Shown here: in pieces, positions 1 through 12,457 of the stretch | How the letters are laid out: every line of letters starts with the position of its first letter | How positions within the stretch are numbered: the first letter of the stretch is position 1 | Assembly (NCBI GenBank): GCA_030278955.1 | Contig: JAOANR010000011.1 | Location: 31,066,403-31,130,402 of the forward strand | From: Hygrophila difformis | Taxonomy: Eukaryota; Streptophyta; Magnoliopsida; Lamiales; Acanthaceae | Direction of reading: 5' to 3' | DNA: 64,000 nt | Program-made: the position numbers and the translations under genes | The notes under the pieces: model-generated | Seen by the model: only the letters and a program-made list of their open reading frames with translations | Told to the model about the DNA's origin: nothing | The model's database searches: none

Positions 1-692
1 GTGTTTGTTTGTGGCAATCCCAGTTCACCCAATCCCTTTTTCAGCAGACCCCCACTTCCCTTTTTCCTGATTTCACTTTTTCACAAAAAGACAAAAATAG
101 TTGTTAGGAATTTTGGTTGACAAAGTGTTTTTGTTCCCAATGGAACTAAATGTGTGAGTTGAAGTAGCAGTAATTTTTGCCACTCAAGACTGCTATCATT
201 TTCAAAATCCAAAAATTGGGATCCCACATATCCCACTTTTTCATTAAATAAAACAAGTCAACCATTTTAAAATCAAAAATAGTGTTTGCACCCCCTAGTG
301 AATGTTTTAACTGTCCAAAGACAGCTCAAGCAATTCAGAGTTTGCAAATCCATTACGCCACATCTCCACTGCACATTCCAGTTTCGAGCATCCAATCCCG
401 TCGTTCTCATCTCATTCCATCTTTCAGCAAGTGCCTCGAGCTTGTTTAATAAAATAGAAAATCAAACTTTTTGGGCCCAATAGCCCACTCAAATTCTCCT
501 AGTCCAACGACTTGGATTTTCAAGTGATTAATATCATATATCTTGCAATAAAGTTTTAAGTACTAATCAAATAAATCACATTTCGAGCAAAGCTCAAAAT
601 GTGAGGATGTTGATTTCTAACTTGAAACTCAAATTTTCAAAAACATAAAAAAAAAAAACTTGAGTGGAGTTAATACTTCCTATATTTTTCAG
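1..692 (+). other. Non-coding leader, probable intron ending in a 3' splice site
   Basis: No convincing reading frame is present here. The stretch ends in a pyrimidine-rich run followed by TTTTTCAG at 685-692, a good plant splice acceptor, and a CTAAC branch-like motif lies near 617. The long ORF downstream has no ATG at its open 5' end, which fits its being an internal or last exon. The matching first exon would lie left of the window. The intron call is inference. Confidence 0.45.
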
Positions 693-3600
693 GAACGAGA
701 AAGTGATCAAGTCAGCACTTGGACTGCCTGATTGCACTCTACATCAGGCAGCAATAGAAGCCTCTGCAAACAGAACCCAGATCAAAAAGCTCAGGGAAGC
801 ACTGATTAGCGTGTACAATGTACCGTTGGACCAGGGCACCGAAGCTGAGTTATCATTAAGGCCCGGATGGGACGTAAACATCCCTCCTGCAGATAGATCA
901 ACCGCTCTGACGAACATAGAAAGGGATTTTTCTTATCACATGTTGAAGTTCTGGGAACTAATGACAGATCATGCCCCGAATGATTCCATAATGACACCCG
1001 AAGTACATCTGGAAAGGATCACACTGAAATTCCAGATACACACAGCCGTCTGGCAGCGTCATTTAGAGGATGGGACAGCGGGAATCGAAATCTCGAATTA
1101 TGATATACTCATTCCCGACCAACCCATAGACCCTCAAGTACGATTGCAGTTTGTGGAAAGACCTTTACCGGTGAGCCAAATATTGGGAAAGGGAGCCATC
1201 TCAATGCATGAAGCCTTCCCCTGCATTTGGAATCCGCGTTTATTTGACAACATGGGCAGAGAAGAGCAGAGATGGGTAACCAAGCAGGCCAAACAAAGGC
1301 ATAGGGAAATGAGTTACAACCTGCTCCACAAGCTGAGGAGAATTGAGGAGTTCAATACAGAAAGGAATTCTACCATGCTAAATAAGTTCAGAGAAGAAAT
1401 TAATACAGCTCGGAAGGAATGGCACGAGATGGCACATCTGTGGGGGAAAGGCAAAGGGTTCATAACACAAGAAAGAGATAAAGGATTGACCCTGCCAGAT
1501 GAAGATAACTTTGAAACGATTTTCATAAACAAGCGGTTCGGCCAGACGAGACCAATTGAGAAGAGAAATGAGGTAGATCCTGGATTTCCCGAGCACATCA
1601 GAGAATTAAGGGAGAAAGCTCTTTATGAGGTGCAGCACCACAATTGGTCGGTGATGACAGATAAAAAGACGCAACTCAGATTGATGACGAAGGCCGAGGC
1701 AGGGGAATATCTGAAGTACGATGTGGCGCAAAGAATGACTTATGTAATAGAAGAGCTGGAAAGGGATATGATCAACACCATGATGGAGCAATACAGAACT
1801 TCATATCTCGAACTCCTCATGGAAATGGATAGAGAAGCCCTGAAATATGGGATGGAAGGAAACAGAATGAAGGTCATGCATTATAACCATAAAATCCGAA
1901 GCTTATTTTGCACACGGATCAAGAAGGCATGGGAGTTCAAACTGGTGCGGATCACAAGTCAGACATTTGTGCACGATTATCTGAGATTCGCACACAGGCT
2001 ATTTGGGACTCAAGAAGCTCAGGAAGAAACGCAACAGGAAAATCAGGAAGATCCAGACGCTGAGATCGATGCCTACTTCTCCACTCCTCCTGAGGCCAAC
2101 CCGCAGCCTACCCAACCAGCAGTGCAAGCTTCAGCTTTACCGCCAAGTGGGCAAACTGAAGCGCAGAAAGCTGCCACCACCGAGCCGGTGGTACAACAAG
2201 AAACAGTTCAGACTCCAGTACAGCCAACTCAGTCTGAAATGCCAACATCTGCGGCAGCACCTGCCGCCACTGAAATGCCAACTCAGTCTGCTGCCATCCC
2301 ACCCAATCAAACATCCAATACTGCTGTTGCATCTGGAGGTCAGCCCGCACCTCAACCGGGAACGAGAAGAAGATTGATAAAATTTGCTGAAAAAGATAAA
2401 ACAGCAAGAGCTCCGGAAAAGAAAGTGGAAATCAAAGAACCTGAGCCAACTGTTAGGAAAGTGGCAGCACCTACGGATCCCAAGGACAGAGGCAAGAGAC
2501 CGATGCCACCTCCACCGCCTAAAAGGAAAGAGCTGATTGCCCAAGACGCTGAACTGGCCCGGAAAATGCAAAATGACGAACTTGCATTAGCTGGTCTGCT
2601 TGATCAAGGAACAGGTGGTTCAGGAGTGGATAAAATAAGTGAGCAGGAACGAGCTGAAAAGGAAAAGACAGCTGAAGCAGAAGAACAGATGATGAAAAAC
2701 ATTCAGCAGACAAAAGATGAGGAAGCTGCGCGGAAGCTTGAGGTTGAGCTTGAAGCCAAGAGAGGGGCTGAGACTGAAAAGCAGACTCGGGAGAAAATCA
2801 TCCAAGTAAAAATAGAAAAAGGTGAAGAGATGGAGAAGCAAAGGGCTGAACAACAGAAAGAGAAACCTGCCGAGCCCAAGAAAATCCAGGACATTGATGA
2901 TGATGAGCTGCTAGTGCTAGACAAGATGCCCGAAGTTAGGCCATCTGCTAGGGACGATCCTCATCCCTTGGCACACTTGACTCCTGAAGAAAGAACTGAA
3001 AGTTTCAGAACATTCTTTGGACTTAAAAAGGACGACCCTCTCTACCTGGAATACCTGGCTGAAAAGGCAGAGCAAAGAAGAAGGATAGCAGAGAAAATAG
3101 CTCAGCAGGCAGGAGCAGAGAGCCCGGCGCATCAAGCTGAACAGCCACAAGGCTCGCATGAGTCCATCGACCCAGCAGCAGTGGCCAAAACTCTAGAAGA
3201 GCAACCAAGTGAACACCCTATGGCCTCTGCACTCAAGGAGAATGTCCGGAATATTGTGGCAGAAGCTGCAGCTGAAAACATTTTGAGGGAGGAGGAGGAG
3301 GTTGAGGAGGGATTTAAAAATGACGCAGCTGAGGAAAGAGGAGAACAAATTCATGGAGAGCATGAGGCAGGATCCAGCAATGAGCCTGTCCAAGGAAACC
3401 CAAGTGGGTCAACAGATTGGCACACGAGTGAAGACTTGGAGTCAATTGGATCTGTTAGACAAATTGAATTTTGGTCTGAACACACTATTAGGCACCGGAT
3501 GGGAGTGACAAAGCAGTATGAAAAGAAGAAACTGAACAATGCAGACTTGGAGGTTAAATTCAATGGGCGCATGGAAGGGGCTGAACGTTACGCAAAATTA

Positions 3601-4893
3601 TTAAAGACGATTGTACCAGTTAAGGGATTCAGCCCAGAGGTCTTGCTCCACCCCACAGTTGAAACCTTCTACAGAAACCAAGAATGGGGGAACTTCATGT
3701 TGCACCATGAGGAGAATGGATTTGTCGAGCTAACGCGCGAATTCTTCTGCAACATTGAAGCAAATCACAGAAGGACCTGGATCCGGGGTCATGTTATCAA
3801 CATCTCACCCGAATGGTTGAATGCATTCTTCGAGACCCCGGATATCCGAGACGAATTCCCCGAAGGAGAAATTCTGATGAAGAGAGGGAAGACCAAGAAG
3901 GCTGCATTGTATGCAGCTATAGCAAACAACATGACGAGGGTACCCGCTTCGGACCATACTTTCGATACAAACTGGTTGAAACTACACTTCATGCCAACCT
4001 ATGAGTTCTATATGTCGAAAATCCGGCCCAACTCGCACCCACACACAACATCTGGAAGCGTTCTTATAGGACTCGTGAAGTTGTGGCATGGAGTGAAGTT
4101 AAACGTAGGAAGGCATGTCTTTGAAGTTCTGACGACCCGGATAGAGGACAAGCAAGTCTTGTGCTATCCAAATTTAATCCGAAGAATCTGCATAAACCAG
4201 GGCGTCGATTTAAGTGCGTTTGCAACCGATGAGCTAGTGAAGGTGAACCCTCCTATCAGTGTGCCAAGACTCCCTCTGAGTGAAAGAATCACATACTCAT
4301 TGCCTCAGCTGCCTGGCGACTCTGAAGCCCAATCTTCGTTCATATCCGGTGGTCAAGCACCTTCCACAAGCAAGAGAATCAGGCCATCTAAGGCCAAGAA
4401 CGGAACAAAGAAAGCCCGTACTGATGCGGGACCTTCAAACGCAGTACAAGGAGAGCACTTGCAGGAGCATACAGAAATCCCACCTCCACCCCCAGCTCAA
4501 CCTCCACCTCATCCAGTCCAAGTCCCACCTGCAAGTCAAAATGTCTCACAGTATCCGGCTGACTCCCTTGTGGTGGAACTCATGAGCAGCATGAGCAAGA
4601 CAGTCACAGACAGCATAAGGACGCTGGCAGACACAATGATTATGGGAAAGGAGGATGAAAGAAAGGAAAGAGCCGAAGAGAGAGCCGAGCAAAGGAGGCG
4701 GGATGATGAGTTCAGAAAGCTGCTAGTGGACAGAGAAGAGCGCATGTATAAAGAAAGACTGGAAAGTGAAGAGAGGCAACAGAAGATGATGGAGTACGTG
4801 CTGTCTGCACTTGTTAAACAACTCCCGCAGCCACCAGCTCCACCGAAAGACGATGCTGGTCCTTCCAATCAACCCCAGGGTCCAACTGAATGA
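693..4893 (+). CDS. Retroelement accessory ORF (env-like position, plant-transposon-protein type), second exon
   Basis: An open frame of about 1,400 codons with no ATG at its 5' end; the frame runs in directly from the splice acceptor at 691-692. The N-terminal third is helical. The middle (about 2050-3300) is Pro/Gln/Ala-rich and then Lys/Glu-rich, likely disordered or coiled coil. A folded region at about 3540-4230 contains FVELTREFFCNIE and WIRGHVINISPEW, which resembles the 'putative plant transposon protein' domain found downstream of pol in Athila-type and related elements. The C-terminus has a proline-rich stretch and an Arg/Glu-rich coiled coil (about 4560-4800). It has no zinc knuckle, protease, RT or integrase. 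The function of the family is unknown. The absence of stops over 4.2 kb suggests a young copy or recent constraint. It could be a capsid-like or envelope-like accessory protein; the sequence does not decide. Confidence 0.6.
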
Positions 4894-6721
4894 GTGCGTC
4901 TCGATCTTATCATTGCAAGCTTAATTGTAAATATCATATAAGGGAATTTCAATTCATTCGCGCAAGTTCAATTTGATTGCAAATGAAATCTCTTGTAGTT
5001 GATATAATTACTGCTTTCAATTTGGGATTTTGCAATCCCAACAACAATCTTTATTTTTTTTATTGGTTCTTATATTTCTGAAAAGATGTCTGCGCAGTCC
5101 AAGATGAATAAGTGACTGTCAGGCCAAAATTATGCTGTTGACATGCTCCGTATGTCAGCAGTGCCTCTTTTACTGCTTTTAACTAATAACCAGGAAAAAT
5201 ATGCATAAACCCGCTCTAAATTCACAGGTTGAATTTAAGCTTATGATTAAATTTGCAAACTTTTAAATTGGGATAATATAATTGAAAACATGCATGACAT
5301 GAATTCCTAAGGTTTTGAGCTATAAAAATTTAATGATGCGATCAGCTTATTGGGTAATAAATCTGCATGTTAGAGATCTCGATTGAATAAAGTGTGGGAT
5401 TAAGCTTTGATTAAATTTGAGAATATTGCATGACAGGAATCAACCCAACCTTGTGAGATTTGAGCCATAAGTCACTTTTACTCATTTATTTTCTTTGATG
5501 TGTGAATCAATTTGATTAAAGGAAACTAGAACTTGCAATTGGGACCGATTCAAGACCATGCCATATTCCCGAAATCGAGCATATGATCGAGGCACTTAGA
5601 AAACCAAAATTTGGCCTTCGTTTGAAATCCAAACCCAAAAATATTTTCCCTTGAGGATTAACTAATTTGAGCCTTAAGCCTAATTTTTCTTTGAAGCCCC
5701 CTATATTATTCTTATCCTTACAAAAAGACCAAATATTCAACCCAAGTGTGCAAGGATAAAATTTTATCAAGGCATTAGATTTATGATCATCAAAAATGTT
5801 TTAATCGGTGATGCTATGAGCCGATTCAAAAAAAAAAAAAAAGAAAGAGTTGAATTCAATTCAACATCAAATAAATTGCAAATGACAAAGCAGATTAGAC
5901 ATAGTCTAATGTCATGCAATAGAAAAGAAAAGCAAAAGAAAGAAATAGTGATGATCATAAACTTCAAATAAATGTGCCAAGTCATGATAGAATTAATTCT
6001 TGCCACTTCTTAGCCCAATAATTCCCTTTCCTACCGAATGTTACAACCGTATACCCCGTTATAACCCTTAAATAAGACCTCGTGATCTCGAATTGAAGAA
6101 ATGAGCCGGTGGCGAGTTGGTCTGATTGCAAGCATATGGGATAATTTAATTAAAATTGATTATGAGTGTTCACTGATTAAACCCCAAATTGAGAGTGAGT
6201 GAATTTTCCGATTCTCTTATATGTGAGGCTTTGTTGCATGAATTATGTTATGTTTGTGTCATCCCTTAATTCTCATTTTTAATCATTGCATCTTTCAAAC
6301 ATGATATTCATGAAGGGTTGATGATAATGTTTGAACCACATCTTTGACGACCTATTGCCGCTGAGTTCGAAGGAAGAAGATCCTGAGGAGGATCCTGCTA
6401 CCATGACGGAGGACACTTAGAGGCGATAGGAACTTCTATTTTTAGTAAATACCATTTTTGCTAAATATTTCCATTTTTGTACATCCTCTCACTTGTACTA
6501 AAAATTTCCTTTAAGGAAATAAAATACAAGATTTATTTAATTATTGGTAAAAAAAAATAGAAAAAAAAATTAAAATCAGGACAGACCTCCGAAACAAAAA
6601 AAAATCGAAATAAAATAAAATAAAACCAAATAAATTAAATTAAAATAAAATCGAAAAAAAAAATAATTTATTTGCTTAAACAATACATTTCCGTGTCCTA
6701 ATCTACACCATTTGCAACAGA
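4894..6721 (+). other. AT-rich 3' region of the left element and leader of the next
   Basis: No coding region is supported over about 1.8 kb. The part to about 6530 looks like the 3' untranslated or LTR region of the left element and ends near an AATAAA-type signal (about 6519). From 6530 to 6690 it is A-rich low-complexity DNA. A short coding-like stretch at 6357-6420 (acidic codons then TAG) has no context. I could not place LTR boundaries. The last bases before 6722 (AACAGA) match those before the gag start of the second Tekay copy at 16952. Confidence 0.4.
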
Positions 6722-7832
6722 ATGGCACCCAGAGGAAGACCGAGAACACAACCTGCTCCGCAAACTACTACTGAAGTACCACCTAATGTCACGGAACCTG
6801 TAGAAGCACAACCCCAAGGTGCGCAGGACGCCCCCGCACCGAACAATGTGGGCGATCGTCTTCGGACGATAGAAGAGGTCTTGGTTGCGCTAGGGAACGC
6901 GCAAGTCAACTAAGGACAAGCTGCGGCGGTACCTCCGCCCCAAGCTCGCCCCAACTATCTGGCGATGGTGATTCCTTTCCAGCCGCCCCACTATGCTGGT
7001 GAGGAGGATCCAGCTAAACTGGAGGAATGGATCCGGACTTTTGACAAGCTGCTGGGAACGGTCAAATGTCCGGAGGGAGAAAGGGTGCACTTCGCATTGT
7101 ACTACTTGGGAGGCGAAGCGGACGACTGGTGGCAGGCGACTCAAGCCAAGCTGGCTGAAGATGATGAGCCCTACTCATGGGCGGAAATGATGGAGCTGCT
7201 CAGGGATAGGTTCTACCCCTTGAGTACCAAAGCAGCGATGTACAAAGAGTTTCTGTCGCTGAACAAGGAGGCCAGACCGTACAAGAGTACTACACTCGGT
7301 TCAAGGAGCTGGTGTCGCGCCAAGATTGGTACCCACGGACGCGGAGAAAGCACAGAAATTCGAGATGGGACTGAACCTGTCAGTGCGCGAGGTGATCACT
7401 GGGGTGCACTACCCCGATCTGCAAGCTGTGTATGATCGCGCTGTGGCTGTGGCGCGGGTACAACAACTGAAAAGGAGAGTGAGTGGGGATTCCAGCCGGG
7501 GTCCCCAAGACAAGAGGAACAAGGACGCGAAAGACGAGAACAATGCAGGAAGGAACGAGCAGAGGGGAGGGCCGAATAGGCCAAAACAGTCAAACAATGG
7601 AAGGAGGTTTAACCAGGAGGGTTTGGTGCCGCCCTGTCCGCGGTGTGGACGACCCCATCTGGCAAGGGGATGCCCTCCACAGGGGGCATGCTTTCGATGT
7701 GGTCGGATGGGCCACATACGTCGGGAGTGCCGAACTAGGTTAGAAAACATAGCTAAGAGAGAAGATTTAGTTACGGGGCCGGAGCAGCCTCAGAACCAAA
7801 ACGGGCGAAACGGCAACAACCAGGGGTATAGA
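6722..7832 (+). pseudogene. Tekay-like gypsy copy 1, gag (broken)
   Basis: This is the capsid/nucleocapsid region of a Ty3/gypsy chromovirus. The ATG at 6722 starts MAPRGRPR, and the same start recurs at 16952. A premature TAA lies at 6911. The Retrotrans_gag-type domain follows (ADDWWQA at about 7118, then a RDRFYP motif). Two frameshifts occur, one near 7260-7273 and one near 7320, so the gag C-terminus is read in a third frame. That part is basic, with two Cys/His knuckles: CPRCGRPHLARGC (about 7636) and CFRCGRMGHIRREC (about 7690), the latter a CX2CX4HX4C RNA-binding knuckle. The frame is then cut at 7832 by a 4.6-kb insertion and resumes in the same phase at 12463. No functional Gag can be made. 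Confidence 0.9.
7828..7832. repeat. Left target-site duplication ATAGA
   Basis: ATAGA directly before the insertion (7828-7832) is repeated directly after it (12458-12462). A 5-bp duplication is the LTR-integrase signature. Confidence 0.85.
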
Positions 7833-8066
7833 TGATAATGGCCAGAAATGACCATTATTTTCAATCCATTTCCGTGTCTGAAACGGGCATTTGATCGCAT
7901 TCCGGGGTCTTACATTAAGTAAGAAAGCAGTTGAATTGGACTGATTTATGCATAATTGTAAAAATGTTGAGCTGGTATGAAAAATGCATAAATATGTAAT
8001 TTTATTACATATTTATGTTAGAAAAATCCAAAAACATGAGGAAAAGAAAAGAAAAGAAAAAGAATG

Positions 8067-8162
8067 AAAAAGATGGGCGAAAGAATAAGACAAGCCCACA
8101 AAATACAAAAAGATGGGCAAAAGAATAAGACAAGCCCACAAAATACAAAAAGATGGGCAAAG
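8067..8162 (+). repeat. 40-bp tandem repeat, 2.4 copies
   Basis: The units 8067-8106 and 8107-8146 differ at one base and are followed by a partial third to 8162. Each begins AAAAAGATGGGC. It lies in the U3-like part of the inserted LTR. Confidence 0.85.
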
Positions 8163-8235
8163 ATAGAAAAACCCACAAAAATTCATACTTCGGCCCATCA
8201 GGCCCAATGAGGTGAACCAGTCGCGAGACTGGCAT

Positions 8236-8453
8236 CCTGGCGCTAAGCATGGTCCCGCGACAGGGGACAGGCTAGCGCCACAATGATGAAATGCAAGGAA
8301 GCCAGTCCTGGAACATCCTGTCGCTAGCCCCGTGGCGCGAACCATGGTCTAGCGACACAGGAGGAGTCCCGCGCCACCAACATCGCAGTGAAGAAGAGAC
8401 TGTCCCCAGACCCCGTCGTTAGCCCCGTGGCGCGATCCATGGTCCCGCGACAG
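8236..8453. repeat. Hairpin cluster A in the inserted LTR
   Basis: Three related inverted repeats: 8236-8264 (CCTGGCGC paired with GCGACAGG), 8319-8357 (TGTCGCTAG paired with CTAGCGACA, perfect 9-bp arms), and 8413-8453, a diverged repeat of the second. They share the TGTCGC/GCGACA core with the larger array at 9267-9820. They lie 160-390 bp upstream of the TATA box. Confidence 0.7.
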
Positions 8454-8621
8454 GAGTATGGCTCGCGACACAGAGCTGAGGACCAAGACCTAGTCGTGAA
8501 GCTTTGCAGCATAAGGCCTCAGTTCGCGCCACATCGCGTGATCCGCGACATGGCTGAGATGTGTGTGATGACTTGCGACACGGGCCTCAGATCAAGGCCC
8601 ATGGGCCTAGGGTTTCACCTC

Positions 8622-8628
8622 TATAAAT
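8622..8628 (+). promoter_or_regulatory. TATA box of the inserted LTR
   Basis: TATAAAT sits about 790 bp inside the inserted element, in a context typical of LTR promoters. Transcription would start about 30 bp downstream. No other support is visible. Confidence 0.5.
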
Positions 8629-9266
8629 GTGTGGTGATCCCTATGTGCCCAGACAGCATAGGGGGATAGTGAAGAATTTATTCTTGAAGACAAGTGTGGA
8701 GCTCAGTTTGTAGGTAGTTTTTAGGTTAGTATTAGCTTAGCTTTAATTTTTTGTATTATTTAATTTATGCACTAGTTCAGATTAGGCTAGTTTATTTTAT
8801 TGTTGTTCTTATTTCATCAGGTTTAGGTAGCCATCTTCTACCTTGTTTTCAGTTGCTAAAACTTTGTTTTTAGGGTTTTGTAATATCCAAAATGATGGGT
8901 ATTAACAAACCTACTAATAAATGGGAAGTTAATCTGAAAATGTGTCCCGAAAACATGAAATGGGTGCTATTAACCCATGGATTTACTGTTTTTCTTCTCC
9001 TGTGGGTTATTTTAACCCTCACCTCCTTGCAGCAGGAAATATGTTCCTATATTTGAGTAATAGTGCATATTGTATGTGATCAAACCCTAGATTAGGATTT
9101 TGCTTTATTTTAAATATTGTTCCAGCTTAGTTTATTTATGTTCAAGCGTGTTCTTGTCATTTCAATTTCTGTTTGGTTATTTCTGGGGTAGAAACACTTT
9201 TTGATCTGAAAAAGGGTGAGGTCATGTACTATGCATGCCACTGTTCTCTTTTCTGACTTGTGTCCT

Positions 9267-9820
9267 GAACCGCATTCCTGTCGCTAACCTCTTCCTGTCG
9301 CGAGACCATGTCTAGCGACAGGAAGGCAGTCTAACGACACGAGTGATAAAGGACCCCTGTCTCTCTTTCTAAAATCTGGTCGATAGGCACTCCTGTCGAG
9401 AACCCATGGTTCTCGACACACTTTTAGTCTAGCGACTGGGATCAAAACTTTAGTAATTTCTTTTCCAAGTGCTCCAGTCATGTAACTCCTGTCCTGAACC
9501 CACGGTTCAGGACACAATTTCAATTTCATGGCTGGAAAATTATGCCTTGGTTAAACTCTGAAAAACCCCAGTCGCTAACCTCCTGTCGCGGAACCATGTT
9601 TCGCGCCACAATTTATGGCTAGCGACTGGCCTCAAATTTTAACTTCTAACCTCCTGGCGCTAGACTCCAGTCGCTAGGCCATGCCTCGCGACAGGAATTA
9701 CATCTAGCGACAGGAAAACCCTAATTTTCAAGTATAATAATTCTTCTCCTTCCCACCTCCCTGTCCAGATCCTCCTGTCGCGGACCCACGGTCCGCGACA
9801 CAATTTCTGTTTCACGACAG
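9267..9820. repeat. Array of six nested hairpins with compensating stem changes
   Basis: Six units spaced about 80-100 bp, each with an inner hairpin around a three-base loop (CAT or CAC in five of them) and often an outer pair of arms. Inner arms: 9294-9322 CCTGTCGCGAGAC/GTCTAGCGACAGG; 9394-9418 TGTCGAGAACC/GGTTCTCGACA; 9490-9514 TGTCCTGAACC/GGTTCAGGACA; 9584-9610, imperfect; 9667-9695 CCAGTCGCTAGGC/GCCTCGCGACAGG; 9776-9800 TGTCGCGGACC/GGTCCGCGACA. Clear outer arms: 9568-9577 with 9620-9629, and 9653-9664 with 9703-9714. The middle of the stem differs between units while both arms still match. All of this is read directly from the sequence; a function is not known. Confidence 0.85.
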
Positions 9821-10403
9821 GCTTGGCACCTTTTTTTCCATATTTCTATTCTCCACATTTTCACCATTAATTAATTGAACCTTTATATTAAATTTTGAAG
9901 TTGAAATCCAAAGATCTCAACCCATGATTAATTTGATATAAAGAACTTTGTTCAATTTTCCATTAAAAGATTCTTATACAAAAATTAAACTCTAATGATC
10001 TAAGTATATAATCCGGATTGTAATTAATTAATTAATTATGAAATGAGTGATTATTTAGACATAAAGAGTAATTATGGATTTAATTCCATACCCTTGCATG
10101 AGAAACCAATGTCTCTCATACAAGATGACCCAAAAATATTTTCTTTTATTTATTTTGTCTTTTCCGTGTTGTGTGAAACAGCTAGTAAGGAATATATCAG
10201 ACTAATGTTGGCGGGTATTCCCACACGGATAACTAGCTCGTAGTCTGTATATTAATTATTAGATGTTATTTTGCATGGTCCGGATAGTGGTCGGTGGAAG
10301 CCTTGGCGGTTCGTCCATCTGGGATTATAATAGCTGCTCAGCTGACACCTATCCGGATACAGTTTCTATTTATTTTATCTTAATTTCAAACCCGAATTTT
10401 GAG

Positions 10404-10454
10404 CTGTGATACTATCAAATTGTGTCGATCAACACTGTTTGAATAGTATCACAG
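10404..10454. repeat. 12-bp inverted repeat (hairpin)
   Basis: CTGTGATACTAT at 10404-10415 is the exact reverse complement of 10443-10454, with a 27-base loop. Further weaker inverted repeats follow to about 10610. All lie inside the inserted LTR. Confidence 0.75.
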
Positions 10455-11178
10455 TAAGAAAATATGTAGGTTTTTCTCTCAGTTTACAGATAGTAGAAAC
10501 CTTGATGATAGCGATCACTATCAATTAAGGTTTTCTGCTGTCTAAAACCATTCCATCTGGAATAATTGGGAACTGGATAGCAGATGTTTGCAGTTCAGAT
10601 CACCCAGTTATTTCCGTCACTCTCTTTAGCCAAAATTCTTCTCATCCCCGGCTAATTCATCTTTGTGTTCCAGCTTCTGTCTAAACCCACCTTATATTTT
10701 GGGTTAATTTAATTTTACACTTCTCTATAAATTTATGCATGATATTATTATGTAAATATTGTGGTCAATGTTATTTTGGGATCCTTCCCTTGGACATAGA
10801 AGTCTTGGTTTAAATCAGATGCCTCACAATAAATTTCCAACAAAAATTCTTTTATAAAATCCGGATCTGAGTAAGGGATAAATTCCACTGTTATGACTAA
10901 TTCACATTCTACCGGGGGTTAAATTTTGGGAAATTAGAAGCAGAGTCAGCGATTAGGTCTCACCTAGACTGAAAGGATCTGTATTTTAATTGAGAGTCTA
11001 GTACCTGTTTAGGGAATGATTTTCAAATATCGATTATTTTCCAAAATTGCTGTGTGTTGGAAATCTTGTATTAAACATGGCACTGAATCAGAGACCACTT
11101 GGGCTCAGATAAGGTGTGATGAATAATGCTAGAGGAACAACATTCGGGCCTTGGTTATTTTCTGAGATAGGGTTGAGT

Positions 11179-11227
11179 ACTGTGAGCGGTTCACCCGGAA
11201 GGAAGTGAACACTGTGAGCGGTTCACC
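11179..11227 (+). repeat. 17-bp direct repeat
   Basis: ACTGTGAGCGGTTCACC occurs at 11179-11195 and again at 11211-11227. Each copy contains the small palindrome-like GTGA...TCAC. Confidence 0.8.
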
Positions 11228-12457
11228 GAGAGCCGGGAATTCTTGATCCACATCCGGTCATTCTGACTGGGGGCTTTCTTTTACTACCAGGGTCAGACTT
11301 TCAAAAACCTCCGAGTGATAGGATTTTAAATGCTTTCTTTACCGCTTTCTTTTACCGCTTTCTTTTAACTGCTTTCTCTAGAGGTCACTCGGTTGTATTG
11401 AGAATTGCGTAACTGCTACTAGGACTGAGAGTTAAGGGATAGTTCAGGGCTTAATTAGAATCTTTGGGCGTGACATGGGGGAATGATAGCAGTACTTGAT
11501 ACTTCAATAAGTGATTTGTCGGGTGTTGCTTGTCCACCACAGATGGATGACATACTCTCGCAAGGCATTGCAAGAGGAGTTATAAGTTTGTGGTATCTTA
11601 GAATTTGTTGCCTTAAGAGCATGCAAACTCTTACTGTAAGTACCTGTCTGTTAAAGGGAACACGGTATAGAGAGCATGAGAGTTAGCTAACTGAAAGGAT
11701 TATCCCAAGCTAAGATCTGTGTAACAAAATGGAAGTTTAATTGTGTTTCATCTGAATCTTATCCAATCTTTATTCTTTTCTTCCTGTCCCTTCTGTCATG
11801 CTTTACATCTGCTTTCTTAGAATAATTTTATTGCTTTCTTAGATTAAATTTAATTCGCTTTCTAGAATAATTTTATCTGCTTAATTTTATCTGCTTTATT
11901 TTAATTGCTTTCATAGTTTAGATTAAATTATGTCAATTAGTTGATAGTCATAACACAACTTGAATTGAGTAACCGAGTGGAAAATCTTAGTAAATGACGT
12001 GGGCCCTGCTTCTATCGCACATCCTCCAGTGAACGATCCGGTCTTACTATAAATTACTGCAATTTTTGACACCGTGCGCTTTCGGGCCACAGTTTCTTAA
12101 CACGAGTAATAAAAACGCGACAACCTATAAATATAGCCCTAATCCCAACTCCGCCTTCATAAATTAGTTTCATTAAATAAAGTTGAAAACCAGGATTTTT
12201 ATTTTTTCAGAAAATACTCATGAAGAGAGAACTTGTCAAAAGTTTCATGGCAAGGATCTTCAAGGCATGAAATTGTCAGAGATTTCATGACGGGGAGGTT
12301 CGTAATGCCACTTGAACTCAAGGTTTGCTTTCATGAGTAATAAAAAGTGGAATATTTTCTTAAAACCCTTCCCACGAATCATAACTCTTTTCTTTTAATA
12401 AATTCAACTTGGGATATTTTAGAAAATACTCGTGTGACGAAATTGTCAAAAGTTTCA

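Larger units (their letters stand above)
7833..12457. mobile_element. 4.6-kb LTR insertion without coding capacity (probable solo LTR)
   Basis: The inserted DNA starts TGATAATGG, ends AAAAGTTTCA (TG...CA), and is flanked by the 5-bp duplication ATAGA. Removing it and one ATAGA leaves the host gag-pol frame continuous in phase, so the borders are exact. I see no reading frame with retroelement domains in its 4,625 bp. A TATA-type promoter lies about 790 bp in (8622). I found no pair of internal LTRs; a short repeat of the 3' end occurs at 12209-12247. A solo LTR of a large-LTR family is most likely; a non-autonomous LARD is the alternative. It carries short tandem repeats and an array of hairpins, listed separately. 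Confidence 0.75.

Noticed and set aside
2003..2713. Overlapping ORFs on both strands within the left accessory ORF
   Set aside because: They are shadow frames of the long plus-strand ORF, with no domains of their own.
6357..6420. End of a coding sequence rich in Glu/Asp
   Set aside because: Too short, with stops just upstream in the frame and no recognisable domain.
8236..9820. Hammerhead ribozyme (retrozyme) as explanation of the hairpins
   Set aside because: I looked for the conserved CTGATGA and GAAA core around the hairpins and did not find it in the right arrangement.
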